In this document: positions 8,470-18,219 of the stretch, piece after piece
How the letters are laid out: every line of letters begins with the position of its first letter
How positions within the stretch are numbered: position 1 is the first letter of the stretch
Assembly: GCA_030388725.1 (NCBI GenBank)
Contig: CP128857.1
Location: 3,472,001-3,536,000, forward strand
Direction: 5' to 3'
DNA from: Prodigiosinella aquatilis
GTDB lineage: Bacteria > Pseudomonadota > Gammaproteobacteria > Enterobacterales > Enterobacteriaceae
DNA length: 64,000 bases
Made by a program: the position numbers and the translations under genes
Notes under the pieces: model-generated
What the model was told of the DNA's origin: nothing
Seen by the model: only the letters and a program-made list of their open reading frames with translations
Databases searched by the model: none

Positions 8470-9108
8470 TTAAATGACATACGGCCTTTCGGCTTCACGA
8501 TCAAACAAATTTTTAAAAAAATCAAAGTTGATATTTCTATCAATTCCAACCTTAATCGAGGAAGTGTTCTTGTAATAGAAGTCAAAATGATATCTTGGAT
8601 GAACTCGACCATTTTCATTCGCTTCATCATCATCGAATCTAAAATACCCATGATCTTCAGTTATCAAAGTCGTGAATATATCACAATAATTTACAGCCTC
8701 CCTGAAGTCAGCATTATAATTCACCATGATATTTTCTAAAATATCCTCATGCGAATATCCATAATCACGGCAAGCTTCAACACAACTTCTCATTATAGAA
8801 ATAAAAAGAGAAGTTACTGGCATGTTACATTCATCATAATTGAAACTAATATTTCCCCCATAGTCGATTATTTGAAACGGCAGAAACATAGTATAATAGC
8901 CAAATTCTTTTTTAATTAAAATGCGAGTAGTATTACCTGTAAATATTGCAAACTGCGAATCAGCTTCGTTTTCTATGCGGCAATGTCCGCAACTGCTGAC
9001 TGTCTCTATAAAAGTCAGCACATTAAGAAAATTGTCATACGAATCTCTTACCGGCACAAAGCCAGCAAGATGATAATTAGGTATATTAGCGAATAAATAA
9101 ACACTCAT
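8470..9108 (-). CDS. Unrecognised 212-residue partner of SF1 helicase
   Basis: Starts ATG 9108 and overlaps the helicase stop by 4 bp, so it is the second gene of a tightly coupled pair. No membrane segment or signal peptide. Notable features: an early C-x-x-C (SSCGHCRIEN), a possible immunity- or sensor-like alpha/beta fold, and acidic stretches (FRFDDDEANENG). No family recognised. AT-rich with codon use unlike the prophage and core genes. The coupling implies a joint function with the helicase, perhaps phage defence (inference). Confidence 0.6.
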   Translation of the reverse strand: MSVYLFANIPNYHLAGFVPVRDSYDNFLNVLTFIETVSSCGHCRIENEADSQFAIFTGNTTRILIKKEFGYYTMFLPFQIIDYGGNISFNYDECNMPVTSLFISIMRSCVEACRDYGYSHEDILENIMVNYNADFREAVNYCDIFTTLITEDHGYFRFDDDEANENGRVHPRYHFDFYYKNTSSIKVGIDRNINFDFFKNLFDREAERPYVI

Positions 9109-11084
9109 AGTTTTTTATTCCTAATATATTCAGCCTCAATTATTGATAGTAAATATTCTTCTGAATAATCATCTATTCCTTCTAACATTGAAGATACCGT
9201 GCTGATAATTTTAGCAACCAATCGAGGCGTGGCTTTCCGTGACTCGCAGTAACGTTTAACAGATTTCTCAATAGAAATCCCCTCAGCTAGAATAAACAGA
9301 TCTTTCTGTTTTTCAATTTCTTCAGCTGTTGGTATTCTGACGTTTAATTCGTTATCTGATATCAACTTTTCTAAACCTGTTGATACAGCATTAAATACTT
9401 TTGAATCTGTATCATTGCTAAGTAATAAATGGCTTTCTAAAAATGACCTAGCCATCATTGTGTAAAGAGCATTTCTGAAACCAGGATAACATTGTAATTG
9501 TTTTGCAAAACAAATAACGAAAGGAAATTCCAATCCTTTAGCATTATTAATATTCGATATAAATAGCTTGTCAGTTAGTCTGTTTTTTGTCTCAAAAGAT
9601 ACGTTGGAGTCCCAGCCGTATTGTTTTTTTATTTTAAATCTTAGTGTTGATATCTCATCGTAAATATAATTAGCCTTATCTATAAAAATAACAGCAATGT
9701 CGCCTTGCTCGGTTGTAGGATATCTATCTCTGATGCTTTGAATCATTGAAATAATTTCATCAGAGATGTCAGTGTCACCTTCTAATAAATGCATTGAAGT
9801 ACTTGGGTAGTTATTTGGAATATCTTCAAATCGTCGTAAGGGATCACGTGTCAGATGTGCTCTTCCATCATTATCATTATAATTATAACCACAGGCATCC
9901 CATTCCTCGGGCTTCAACCATCTCAACACAGGTTTTTCAAACAATCCCATACCTAATGCATGGGAGAACATTAAATTTTTAGGATCAGTTCTATAGCACT
10001 TTTTTAACACCATATTGGCTGTACTGACGCCATCATCAATCGGCCTGAATATATTCTGAAACACATCACCTGCGATAAAGACCTTTTTGGCGGTTACCAT
10101 TTCACATAATTGTAAAAAACTAGCAGGGAAATCCTGACTTTCATCTATGAAGACATAATCAAATGCTTTATCACTCACATCTTGTTTCGATAAAAATTCA
10201 ACTGCTTTTTGACTGTGATAATCTAAAGATCCTGAGCCATAAGTACCAAATGGTATGTTGTAAAAATGACAAATATACCGATACATTCCTGAGTATGGAT
10301 CCTTTCCACTCCCCCAAGACTGGAAACAGAAAAGTTTCGTATTCCACTCAATTTGCCGTTCAACCCTCATGAAATCGAAAAATTCAGGAATTCTGCTTTT
10401 CATGGTGGATGCTAGAATTTTGTTAAAACAAGTAAATGCTATTCTTGATTCTGAATCATTTGCAAAAATCTCTTTGACTTTATGTAGTAATAACTCAGTT
10501 TTCCCTGAACCAGCTAAACCTTGGATTACGTATTTTTTCTCAGCACCTGTTTTAAATACAAAACTAGTTTGATCTGTATCGAAGAGAATTATTTTAGATT
10601 TGACACTATCAAGTAGGTTATCTGTTTCTAACTTTATCTTAGACACATCATTAATGCTACCAACAATTAATGATGTAATAAGATCAACACGTCTCGCTAG
10701 CACTTTATCAACTAGGTATGAAGATAAATCTAAATTTTCAGGTTCAACTATCTGGAAATATTTTTCCCAGTCTCTTTTTCTTCCTATTTTTTCCCTATAC
10801 TTGAATTTTTCGGCTAGGAATGACACATCCTCCAAAAAATCATCAAGGTAATAATTAAATTTATCTTCATCATGCCCTGCGTTTATTAAACATGGTTTCA
10901 TTCCACTGGAGAAAATAGCTAAGGCATCATTGTATTCATATGATGCATCTTCTTTTGATAAAGGCTTGCACAAAACATAAGTCTGCTTTTTATACCTTTC
11001 AGCAAAATCATCGATTAGTTCTTTTATATTTACTCGTTCTGCTAAAGCTAATCCGTCATGTGTATAGAAACAATAGTCAGACAT
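9105..11084 (-). CDS. UvrD-like SF1 helicase / ATP-binding protein
   Basis: 659 residues. Walker A GLAGSGKTE (189-197) follows a Q-motif-like FDTDQTSF (168-175). Walker B/motif II is FIDESQDFP (312-320). A late motif NNAKGLEFPFVICF fits the UvrD-family motif V/VI region near a UvrD_C_2 fold. The first 160 residues are not recognised and may be a sensor or nuclease-like domain. The pair with the 212-residue gene resembles the general design of helicase-plus-partner defence modules, but I could not match it to a named system. An AT-rich 300-bp leader lies upstream. Confidence 0.75.
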   Translation of the reverse strand: MSDYCFYTHDGLALAERVNIKELIDDFAERYKKQTYVLCKPLSKEDASYEYNDALAIFSSGMKPCLINAGHDEDKFNYYLDDFLEDVSFLAEKFKYREKIGRKRDWEKYFQIVEPENLDLSSYLVDKVLARRVDLITSLIVGSINDVSKIKLETDNLLDSVKSKIILFDTDQTSFVFKTGAEKKYVIQGLAGSGKTELLLHKVKEIFANDSESRIAFTCFNKILASTMKSRIPEFFDFMRVERQIEWNTKLFCFQSWGSGKDPYSGMYRYICHFYNIPFGTYGSGSLDYHSQKAVEFLSKQDVSDKAFDYVFIDESQDFPASFLQLCEMVTAKKVFIAGDVFQNIFRPIDDGVSTANMVLKKCYRTDPKNLMFSHALGMGLFEKPVLRWLKPEEWDACGYNYNDNDGRAHLTRDPLRRFEDIPNNYPSTSMHLLEGDTDISDEIISMIQSIRDRYPTTEQGDIAVIFIDKANYIYDEISTLRFKIKKQYGWDSNVSFETKNRLTDKLFISNINNAKGLEFPFVICFAKQLQCYPGFRNALYTMMARSFLESHLLLSNDTDSKVFNAVSTGLEKLISDNELNVRIPTAEEIEKQKDLFILAEGISIEKSVKRYCESRKATPRLVAKIISTVSSMLEGIDDYSEEYLLSIIEAEYIRNKKL

Positions 11085-11389
11085 TTCACTACCTCAATTA
11101 TTTCTTCGATTATATTAAATAAGCACAAAAATGATCTTTCATGCGAGTTTATCTTTGGAACATTCTAGTTCTAGATGTTTTATCACAACCAAGGATTTTT
11201 TTGAACGATAGTAGCTATCAAATCTTGCTATCAGCAATTGTTTAAGAAATACCCAAAAAATATAACTTATTGATTTTTAAATTGATTTAATGATAGAGAC
11301 GGAGCTTGGCATAAAATTGATAATAGGCAGTTAGACTACATAAAGCACTTGTTTTGACCTGCCCCGTTGATATGCATACTGTCCGCTTC
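11085..11389. other. AT-rich leader of helicase operon and IS flank
   Basis: No gene. Strongly AT-rich; likely holds the promoter of the minus-strand helicase operon. The IS110 element starts near 11390, after TGTCCGCTTC (11380-11389). Confidence 0.4.
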
Positions 11390-11415
11390 ACGCCCTGAGA
11401 CATTCGACAAGCTTT

Positions 11416-12654
11416 TTATGCCTTCAGTAAGGGCGATTTTCGCGCTTCAAGAGCCAGCAAATATTTGGCTTCGTCGTACTGGGTTCTGGTCTTCCAGCAG
11501 CGGTAAATGATCCTTATCCACTTGAATGCCAGAGCCCGGATCGCTGACTGATGAGATTTTCCTTTTTCTCGCAACCCCTGATAATACAGCCGGGCCCAGT
11601 ATGATGAGTTAACCGTCTTGGCAGCCCATTCGATAAATGTTTGCCTGACGAACTTGGCACACTGCCATCGCCAGTGAACCCAGGATTTCTGGCCACTTCG
11701 TTCTGTCACCGGTGCAATACCTGCGTAGTTTTGAATTTCTTCAGCGCTGTTAAACCGGTCACGGTTATCACCAAGCGCAGCAAGCATCCGTGGGCCCATG
11801 CACGGCCCCATACCCGGAAGTGATTTGAACAACCCTGAATCTGGCAATGTGTCAAACAGCCTTTCGATTCGTTCGTCATAGGTTTTGATGATTTCACTCA
11901 CAACTTTAATTTGTGTCGCCAGTGCTGTTGCCATCAGAGCATTAGCCTCTATAACACTCTGATCTGTAGTCAATGGGGTAGCGTTATCAATACTCGCAAT
12001 GCGCTGCCCGGTAAGGACCATTGCGCGACCACCTTTGGCATTCAGAAAGTTGCGGACCGTGTCGCGTCTGGCACGCTTCAGTTGCTGCAGACTAGGCCAC
12101 CGTATAATCAGTTCACACAACAGCAAGCTGCCCCGGTGTGAGAACCACTCCAGCGGCTGAGGATAATACTGCTTAAGCGTGTTGATGAGCCTGTTCACAA
12201 AGCGACGTTTGTCTTCGACCAGCAGTCGACGCTACTCAACTAACTGCTGAAGTAACCGAATATCCGCATTGTCATGTTCTATGGCTTTTATCTTTTGGGG
12301 ATAACGTAGCATTAGCTCTAAAGCTAACTCAGCATCCTGTGGATCATCCTTCGCACCACTTGGCCATAAGGTTTGCCGATAACGGGCCAGCGATAGCGCG
12401 TGCACGGGAAAGACCGTGACAAAAGGGTACTTCTGGAGAGCGTACACCACCGGGCCTTTCTTCAACTCAAGGGCGATGGCGATCCTGCCTTTCACCTTTT
12501 GGTGCAACCCGATGAGCCAGGTATCAAGCGCTTCCGGCGTGTGTTCAATTATATGGAATGTGCGCTCACCGTTTTTACACTGAACGCAGACATCGTGCTT
12601 TTTATCCGCCCAGTCAAGACCAACATGAGCAGCAAACTGATCTATCGCAGTCAT
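11416..12654 (-). pseudogene. IS110-family transposase interrupted by TAG
   Basis: Starts ATG 12654 with AAGGAG just upstream. The first 140 residues hold the DEDD core (HVGLDWADKKHDVCV; AKDDPQDAELALEL). A TAG at 12234-12232 then stops translation, and the same frame reads on through RRLLVEDKRRFVNRLI to the C-terminal IS116/IS110/IS902 domain (SLPGMGPCMGPRMLAALG; GIAPVTERSGQK), ending at 11416. Total would be about 412 residues. A single substitution or suppression would restore it. Confidence 0.8.
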
Positions 12655-12887
12655 AACCAACTCCTTTTTATCGGGGATTGGTATGCATTCCACGTTCTTC
12701 GAAAGAAATATAGTCAGCAGTTTATCTGCATGCCCTGAGTATTCGTTAGCGAACGTGGAGCACCTACTGGCTCGAAAGAAAAGCGGCAATCATCAAGTCA
12801 CATGATTCTGGCACAATATTCGTAACCAGTAAGCGCATACCCTGAATCACTAAGGAGTGTAACTCTCAGGGTTCGAATGACTATATT
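12655..12887 (-). ncRNA. Candidate IS110 bridge-RNA region
   Basis: Non-coding sequence between the element's right end and the transposase start. Classical IS110 elements encode the bridge RNA here (family knowledge). Nothing in the sequence alone proves a transcript. Confidence 0.3.
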
Positions 12888-13044
12888 TGGCACTGAGTTG
12901 CCCGCAAGAGTTCCATCAGGCGGCTATGAGCGAGGTGCGGAAGTTAGTGTAAACTGTGAGTTAGCATACCAAAGCCATCTATATTGACCTCTGACATGTA
13001 TATTGAATCAGTGGCGATTCACATTTCACAACAGAGAGAACAAA

Positions 13045-13779
13045 ATGATCCCTGAATTATCAACACACAAGACGTATTCCGATCTTTGGAAGAAAGAGTC
13101 AGACTCGTTAGACAAATCTGATGTATATAAAAAACTGGCCGCGTTTACCCCTGATGGTAACGTGTTGGAATTCGGCTGTGGCGCGGGTCAAAGCACCGGC
13201 CATCTGCTTAAGTCCCACGCCGTTCTGTCACTCGAAAACAATAAGTATTTGATTCAGATGGCAACCGATTATCTGCTCGGTTTGGGATTCAGCCCCAACA
13301 TTCGCAAATGCGATTTTTATGCTTTGGGTGACGATGACAAGCAGGCTATACGCGACTTCGAACCAAAAGTAATAACTGGCTGGTTTATTGGTGGTAGCGG
13401 TGAAGATCAAATTCTGCGTATTCCCAACCAACCAAACCCAACTGAACTTATGAAGTCTTATCGTGAAAAGATAGAAGATATCATTGTGTCTCGAGATGTT
13501 TGCATAGAGTCAGTTGAGTACATTCAGTTAGGTATGCGCGGTTTTGGTCTTGTCAACTCGGACAAGGAACGTGACTTCACTGATACAAAGGAAAACTTCG
13601 ATCAATTTGTATTTAGTCAGGCTGGTTTTGAAGTTATCGCTGTTGACTCGTTCGTATGGGAAGTTGATAAAAGCGTTTTCCCCTATGCAAACGCGAAAAA
13701 CCCCAATTTTAACGAGGGCAAACCAGCTCAAACCATTCCTTTAATCACCTCTATCCTAGCTAAGCGTATTAGCAAGTAA
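13045..13779 (+). CDS. SAM-dependent methyltransferase, unknown substrate
   Basis: 244 residues from ATG 13045 (MIPELSTHKTY), preferred over 13003 because of a purine-rich AGAGAG upstream. Class I motif I is clear: VLEFGCGAGQSTGHLL, followed by an acidic end of strand 2 (LSLENNKYL). The second half has no recognised family. It is a single gene between an IS110 element and the IS1182 end, with its own terminator. Cargo of the island; role not inferable. Confidence 0.6.
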   Translation: MIPELSTHKTYSDLWKKESDSLDKSDVYKKLAAFTPDGNVLEFGCGAGQSTGHLLKSHAVLSLENNKYLIQMATDYLLGLGFSPNIRKCDFYALGDDDKQAIRDFEPKVITGWFIGGSGEDQILRIPNQPNPTELMKSYREKIEDIIVSRDVCIESVEYIQLGMRGFGLVNSDKERDFTDTKENFDQFVFSQAGFEVIAVDSFVWEVDKSVFPYANAKNPNFNEGKPAQTIPLITSILAKRISK

Positions 13780-13784
13780 CTCAT

Positions 13785-13815
13785 AAAAAAACCGGTCAAC
13801 ATGGCCGGTTTTCAT
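13785..13815 (+). terminator. Terminator of the methyltransferase gene
   Basis: Stem AAACCGG (13789-13795) / CCGGTTT (13805-13811), preceded by A-rich and followed by T-rich sequence, 10 bases after the stop codon. Confidence 0.75.
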
Positions 13816-14056
13816 TAACACTGACCTGCTCCCCATTGATTAACACAGACAAATATAAGCAACGTCTGCTTGTGGCACAGGCTGTGTGAAAACTCGGTTT
13901 TTGCAGTATCTGAGTACTATCCTCAGTCAGGGATGCAAGATATTCCTGATATTGACTGTATTCGCTGTGATTTGTATGTAGAGGCAGAACGAGGCTTTTG
14001 TGGCTTGATATGGAGTGCTAATGGCTTGTTATTAGGGGCTAAAGCGGCCACTCCCG

Positions 14057-15016
14057 CTAGTTGCATTGTTCTCGCAGCTTAATGGCCAATCCTTCGGTAC
14101 CCCAGATGGACATCATCCTTTTCAGGTTATAAGCCAGCACATGCAGACTGATTTCGGTGCTGACGTTTTTAAACCGTTGCGTCAGGAAGTGAGTCGCTCC
14201 CATCCACATTTTAATTGTCCCGAACGGATGCTCTACCGTTTGCTTTCGCACGACAGCTGTTTGTGGTGAGGCGTTAAGCCTGGCTTGCATGTCTTCCATT
14301 TCTGCTTCATGAACCCAGCGCCTTATACGTCTCGGATCGCGTTTTGATGTGGTGCACCTTGACCGCTGACTGCAATCGCGACAAGCAATATTGTTAAAGT
14401 ACATTTGCTGCTCTAAACCATCCTCAACCACCGTAAATCGGTTCTGAAGCTCGCTACCCATCGGACAAATATAGATATCTTTTTCCTGGTCATATTTGAA
14501 CAATGAACGATTGAAAAGACCTTTGCGGTCAGAGCCAGAGGTATCGCCTTTTGGTACTAAGGCTACGGCACCTAAATCCTGCGTTGCTTTAATATCACCC
14601 CGGCTGTAATAACCTTTATCAGCCAGTACGGTAATCTCCGCTTTGCCAACAGCGTCCTGCGCTAATTTTGTCACCGCTGTTAGCTGCCCACGGTCTGGTG
14701 TATTCGTTACTTCATGCGCAACAATCAGGTGATATTTAGCATCAACGGCAGTCTGAACGTTATAGCTAACCTGGCGGTTAACATTGTTTATCTTCATTAG
14801 CCGGGAATCAGGATCTGTCAGTGACAACTGCTTATCAGGGTGCTGCACAACGGCCTGTTGGATTTGCTTGAGTTCTTTCAAACGCTTTTGCAGCCATGCC
14901 AGTTTTGCAGCGGTTAAACCTGCATTTTTTTCGGGCTCCGCAGCCTTGTCAGCTTCATCGAGCTTATTCAAGTAAAGAGCGATACTTTGCTCAACCCTTT
15001 CGATGTGGCCTTTTGT
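14057..15016 (-). pseudogene. IS1182 transposase, C-terminal part
   Basis: About 318 codons: DDE domain (VSYNVQTAVDAKYHLIVAHE, VLADKGYYS), the zinc-binding-like CRDCSQRSRC, and C-terminal VEHPFGTIKMWMG with the catalytic Glu. It has no start of its own; the frame entering it comes from prophage DNA. Fused through one TTTTGT (ACAAAA on this strand) to the part at 47484-47972 it reads on without break. Confidence 0.9.
15011..15016. repeat. Target-site duplication of prophage, left copy
   Basis: TTTTGT; the second copy is at 47484-47489. One copy suffices to restore the IS1182 reading frame (…CAG AAA ACA AAA GGC CAC… on the minus strand). Confidence 0.92.
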
Positions 15017-15059
15017 TGATGCGCGGCGCGATAAATTTAACACAATCTGCGCGATAAAT
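15017..15059. repeat. Prophage left end with two transposase-site-like repeats
   Basis: Starts TGATG and contains GCGATAAAT at offsets 12-20 and 35-43. The right end, read inward, has GAGATAAAT and GAGATAATT at exactly the same offsets. These are the expected contact sites of the MuA-like transposase. Confidence 0.85.
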
Positions 15060-15101
15060 AGCGGCGCGTAACATTTCAATAATTGAAAACAAATTACATT
15101 T

Positions 15102-15716
15102 TTACTTTGTTGGCACCGTCGGCCAGTCGATATTCGGCGCTGTAGCGGTATTGATGCGACTCAGCAGTACGACGTAGGTTTTCCAGTCGGTCAAGGCCGT
15201 TTTTTCTTCGTCGGTTGCCAGAGCCAGATCCACTGCATAGGTTAATTCATTGATACGGTCATTGGCGGTGCGGCGGAGTGTTGCCAGTTGCTGCTGTGCG
15301 ACAGTGACGGCGGCGGCGTGTTGGGCGTCGGTGTCAGTTACCCACGCGCTGCCATCCCATTTATCATACGGTGTTGCCGGCACCATCAGTGTCACATCAT
15401 CTGGTAAATTACCGAGGGCGGTGACTGTTTGCGCCTGGCCAGTTTGCGTGCCGTATACCGTCTGTCCACGATAATCGGGCACCTGTTCCCATGCGCTACC
15501 GTCTGTCGTGCGGCGTAGCGCCTGACCGGCTTCGGGTGATGTGGGTTCATCGGCGTAGCTGTCGGCGGGAATACCGACGCCCTGCATCAGGTATTCATCA
15601 CTGGCCCCGCAATATTCGCGGGTCTGTGGGTCAACATGGTAAACCGTTATCCAGCCCGCGTTTACGGCCAGCCCGGTATTATTAAGGTGTGTTTGTGCCT
15701 GAATTGAATCACTCAT
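15102..15716 (-). CDS. Tail fibre assembly protein
   Basis: 204 residues of the caudoviral tail-fibre-assembly (Tfa) family: N-terminal GWITVYHVDPQTREYCGASD, then a Pro/Thr-rich middle and a C-terminal domain (WDGSAWVTD…LRRTANDRINELTYAVDLA). Last gene of the late operon, starting at the stop of the fibre gene. Acts as chaperone or cap of the distal fibre. Confidence 0.88.
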   Translation of the reverse strand: MSDSIQAQTHLNNTGLAVNAGWITVYHVDPQTREYCGASDEYLMQGVGIPADSYADEPTSPEAGQALRRTTDGSAWEQVPDYRGQTVYGTQTGQAQTVTALGNLPDDVTLMVPATPYDKWDGSAWVTDTDAQHAAAVTVAQQQLATLRRTANDRINELTYAVDLALATDEEKTALTDWKTYVVLLSRINTATAPNIDWPTVPTK

Positions 15717-16539
15717 TATGCAGCCCTCACAATGTAGTTAAATGCCACGTTGCGTGGTCTATTTTCTGTTGATGTATTTATACCTGGAATATTGTTATCA
15801 AACGTCATGACGAATCCTCCATAATCCGCGCCTCCCTCTGCTGGGGGTATTGTGCTGTCAACATGATTCATTCCCAAAACACCGAGGCCGCCGAATTGAG
15901 CCCCTATCGTTTGCGCATGTACCCCGGGTACACTGCCTGTCATTTGCTGCATCGCATGGGATTGTTGAGATAATAGTGTGCGTCCATTATCAACCGCCCG
16001 ACCATCATCCCAACCGCGAATAAACTCGCCGCGCAGGTCGGGCAAGGTGCCGGACGGATACGTCATGGCCAGCATTGGATATAACGCTGTATTGAATGTC
16101 TGACCGTTGCATTTTAGCCAGCCAGTTGGCGCGGTGGCCTGCGGCCAGGGTAGCGGGATTCCCACCAGTTCGCGGATACCCAGTTTTAACGCCAGTTCCG
16201 ATGTGACGCTAGCCGATAGACTGGTTGTTGCAGCGGTAACAAAGGCCGTGGTGGCAATCCGTGTGCTGTTTGTCGCTTGTGCCGGGGTCGGTGCTGTCGG
16301 TGTTCCGGTCAATGCTGGGCTGTTAATCGGGGCGTATTGCGGATGTGGATTTGCTGCAGCGACATGTTGACTGATCGTGCTCCCTGTCTGTTCCTGTTGT
16401 TGTTTCAGATACACCGTCCGGTTAGCCAACTGATTGGCCTGCCGGTTAGAAATCCCCCCGGCCCACCCATGACGGGATCCGAAGTTTCGAGCTGATAGAT
16501 GCCATCTACCCACTCTGTCTTTTCTGTTAACTCGGCCAT
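15716..16539 (-). pseudogene. Tail fibre (collar-domain) gene, frameshifted in a G6 tract
   Basis: ATG 16539 overlaps the gpI stop (TGATG) and starts MAELTEKTEWVDGIYQLE, the usual start of these fibres. The frame is lost at six G (minus strand, 16459-16454); one more G would join GGPGG to ISNRQANQLANRTVYLK and the remaining 260 residues. The distal part has the GIPLPWP…PTGWLKCNGQTF collar domain and a conserved tip (NRPRNVAFNYIVRA). The downstream frame could start only at internal codons. Either a mutation, a phase-variable tract or a sequencing error. Confidence 0.8.
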
Positions 16540-17114
16540 CAGGCGCTCCCGTAGTTGTAGCTGTTATCGTGATTTGCACTGTTGTTGTAGCGAATCGGTG
16601 CTGCGGTATATTCGATGCTGGCCAGTTTGCAGCGTGCTGGAGCAATCATGTTGAGCGTGTTGCGAAGCTGCTGTGCCTGGTCGTTCGTAATGGGCTGACT
16701 CATTAGCACGCGATAAATTGGCCACGCTGATTTATCGCCGTGAACCATAATCCCGTTGTAATTGCGCTGACCGTCATAATTCAGCCGGCCAATGTGTTCA
16801 ATCAACTCAACATCGCCGAATCCGAGGCTGCGAAAAACCTGGCGTATCGCCCAGGGTGTGCCTTTGTAGCGATGCAGTTCGATAGCGGTCTTGATCATCG
16901 CACGTCGTGCATCATCTGATTCAGCCAGTTCCCAGCCATCGCCCTTCAGCGAGAACTGTTCGGCCAGTGCATCCAGCGCACTCTCATTAACGATATCGAC
17001 CAGATACACCATCAGCGCATCAAGATTCAGGTCATCAAATCGTCTTGTGAGCTTGGCCAGCGCCGACAAGCTGACGTCAGACGCAATGACCGGCGGTAGT
17101 TGCATATCAGTCAT
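16539..17114 (-). CDS. Phage tail protein I (baseplate)
   Basis: 191 residues, P2 gpI family: SALAKLTRRFDDLNLDALMV, ALDALAEQFSLKGDGWELAE and HRYKGTPWAIRQVFRSLGFG are typical. A baseplate component between gpJ and the fibre. Overlaps gpJ by 8 bp and the fibre gene by 1 bp. Confidence 0.9.
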   Translation of the reverse strand: MTDMQLPPVIASDVSLSALAKLTRRFDDLNLDALMVYLVDIVNESALDALAEQFSLKGDGWELAESDDARRAMIKTAIELHRYKGTPWAIRQVFRSLGFGDVELIEHIGRLNYDGQRNYNGIMVHGDKSAWPIYRVLMSQPITNDQAQQLRNTLNMIAPARCKLASIEYTAAPIRYNNSANHDNSYNYGSA

Positions 17115-18219
17115 CAGACACCCCGCTGACGTTAATCGTGATGCTTGTACAATTGGCCCATTGATGCTCTTCTACGGCCAACGAGGCGACAGGTGACGCA
17201 ACAACAACGTCATACACCCCGGTTACAGACAGGGCTGCGATCAACTGGCTGAGTACGACATCGTTATCCAGTGTTGCGCCTTTCGTTGTTGCCCAGGCCG
17301 TCACCGCGCTTTCTGCTGCCGTTTTCACTGTGTCGGCCAGCTCACCCCGACGGATAACCAGCTCTGCGCGGATTTCGTAATTAACAGCAGCCGGTGCGGA
17401 GACAGTAACCGTGTCGGTGAGCGGTCTGACTTTTTCGTCAGAACAAATGCTGTCAACCAGCGCGAGTACCGCGTCAGACGGCACACCATCTGACATCAGT
17501 GGATACAACGCCACGGTGCCAGGCTCCGGCGAAACCACGGCTATATCGACAATGTCAGGGTGCGCACTCATTGCGTGATAACGATAGGCCAGCCTTGAAC
17601 CTGCGGTGCTGAACGCTTCAGGCGCGAGCTGTATGCGCTCACGCAGATGATAATCTGACTCGTCATCCGACCCATCACTGCTGGCTGTCAGGTTTTTGAC
17701 CGTGAAATCCACATCATCAACTTCATCAAGCAGCGTGCTGATCTGCGCCGGTTGCCAGCCATTGCCGACGGTTCCAGCGTCCGTGCATGTCGCTGATACA
17801 GTGACGGAGAGCTGACCAGCCTTCAGCATCACGTCAGTGTCTGTAGCAAATATCACGCTGTCGGACGCGCTGACGCGAGTCCCAGCAGGAATAAGCACAT
17901 CTGTTAGCAGCGCTGTTTCAACAGTAAATTGCAGTTGTTTGATAATGGCCGGGCTAGCCGACAGGCGGTATGTGCCAACCAGTTCGCCGAGGTAATCAAG
18001 CATTGGTGCATCGGCATACCGCACAAGGTTCTGCTTGGCAGCATTCTGAATGGCGCTGCGCAACAACATTTCTCTATATGCGATAATGTCCAGCAATAGC
18101 CTTTCAGCCTGGGCCGGGTAGAGTGTTTTACCGCTGTCCGCTTCATACTTCGCAATCATCTCGGCAGTGATTGCGTCTGCATCGCGTTCGATGAAAACCG
18201 GTTCTGTCGTTACCGCCAT
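17107..18219 (-). CDS. Baseplate protein J
   Basis: 370 residues, baseplate J/gp47 family: N-terminal MIAKYEADSGKTLYPAQAERLLLDI, central AGTRVSASDSVIFATD and GSDDESDYHLRERIQLAPEAF, C-terminal LSQLIAALSVTGVYDV. Forms the baseplate wedge with gpW and gpI. Overlaps gpW by 10 bp. Confidence 0.92.
   Translation of the reverse strand: MAVTTEPVFIERDADAITAEMIAKYEADSGKTLYPAQAERLLLDIIAYREMLLRSAIQNAAKQNLVRYADAPMLDYLGELVGTYRLSASPAIIKQLQFTVETALLTDVLIPAGTRVSASDSVIFATDTDVMLKAGQLSVTVSATCTDAGTVGNGWQPAQISTLLDEVDDVDFTVKNLTASSDGSDDESDYHLRERIQLAPEAFSTAGSRLAYRYHAMSAHPDIVDIAVVSPEPGTVALYPLMSDGVPSDAVLALVDSICSDEKVRPLTDTVTVSAPAAVNYEIRAELVIRRGELADTVKTAAESAVTAWATTKGATLDNDVVLSQLIAALSVTGVYDVVVASPVASLAVEEHQWANCTSITINVSGVSDD

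Larger units (their letters stand above)
11390..12887 (-). mobile_element. IS110-family element with nonsense-split transposase
   Basis: Boundaries are inferred from TGTCCGCTTC (11380-11389) on one side and TGGCACTGAGTTG (12888-12900) on the other: the same two strings are directly joined at 49138-49160, which looks like an empty target. This gives about 1.5 kb, normal for IS110. The transposase carries one amber codon. The roughly 230 bases upstream of the transposase are the expected place for an IS110 bridge RNA. Confidence 0.6.

Noticed and set aside
12655..12789. Extension of the IS110 transposase frame upstream to 12789
   Set aside because: ATG 12654 has AAGGAG just upstream and begins at the conserved family N-terminus.
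16540..16645. Tail-fibre frame starting at 16645
   Set aside because: This part is the out-of-frame shadow of gpI; the real start is ATG 16539 followed by the G6 frameshift.
15102..16645. Invertible fibre segment as in Mu (gin/G loop)
   Set aside because: Only one fibre/assembly pair and no serine invertase gene are present.
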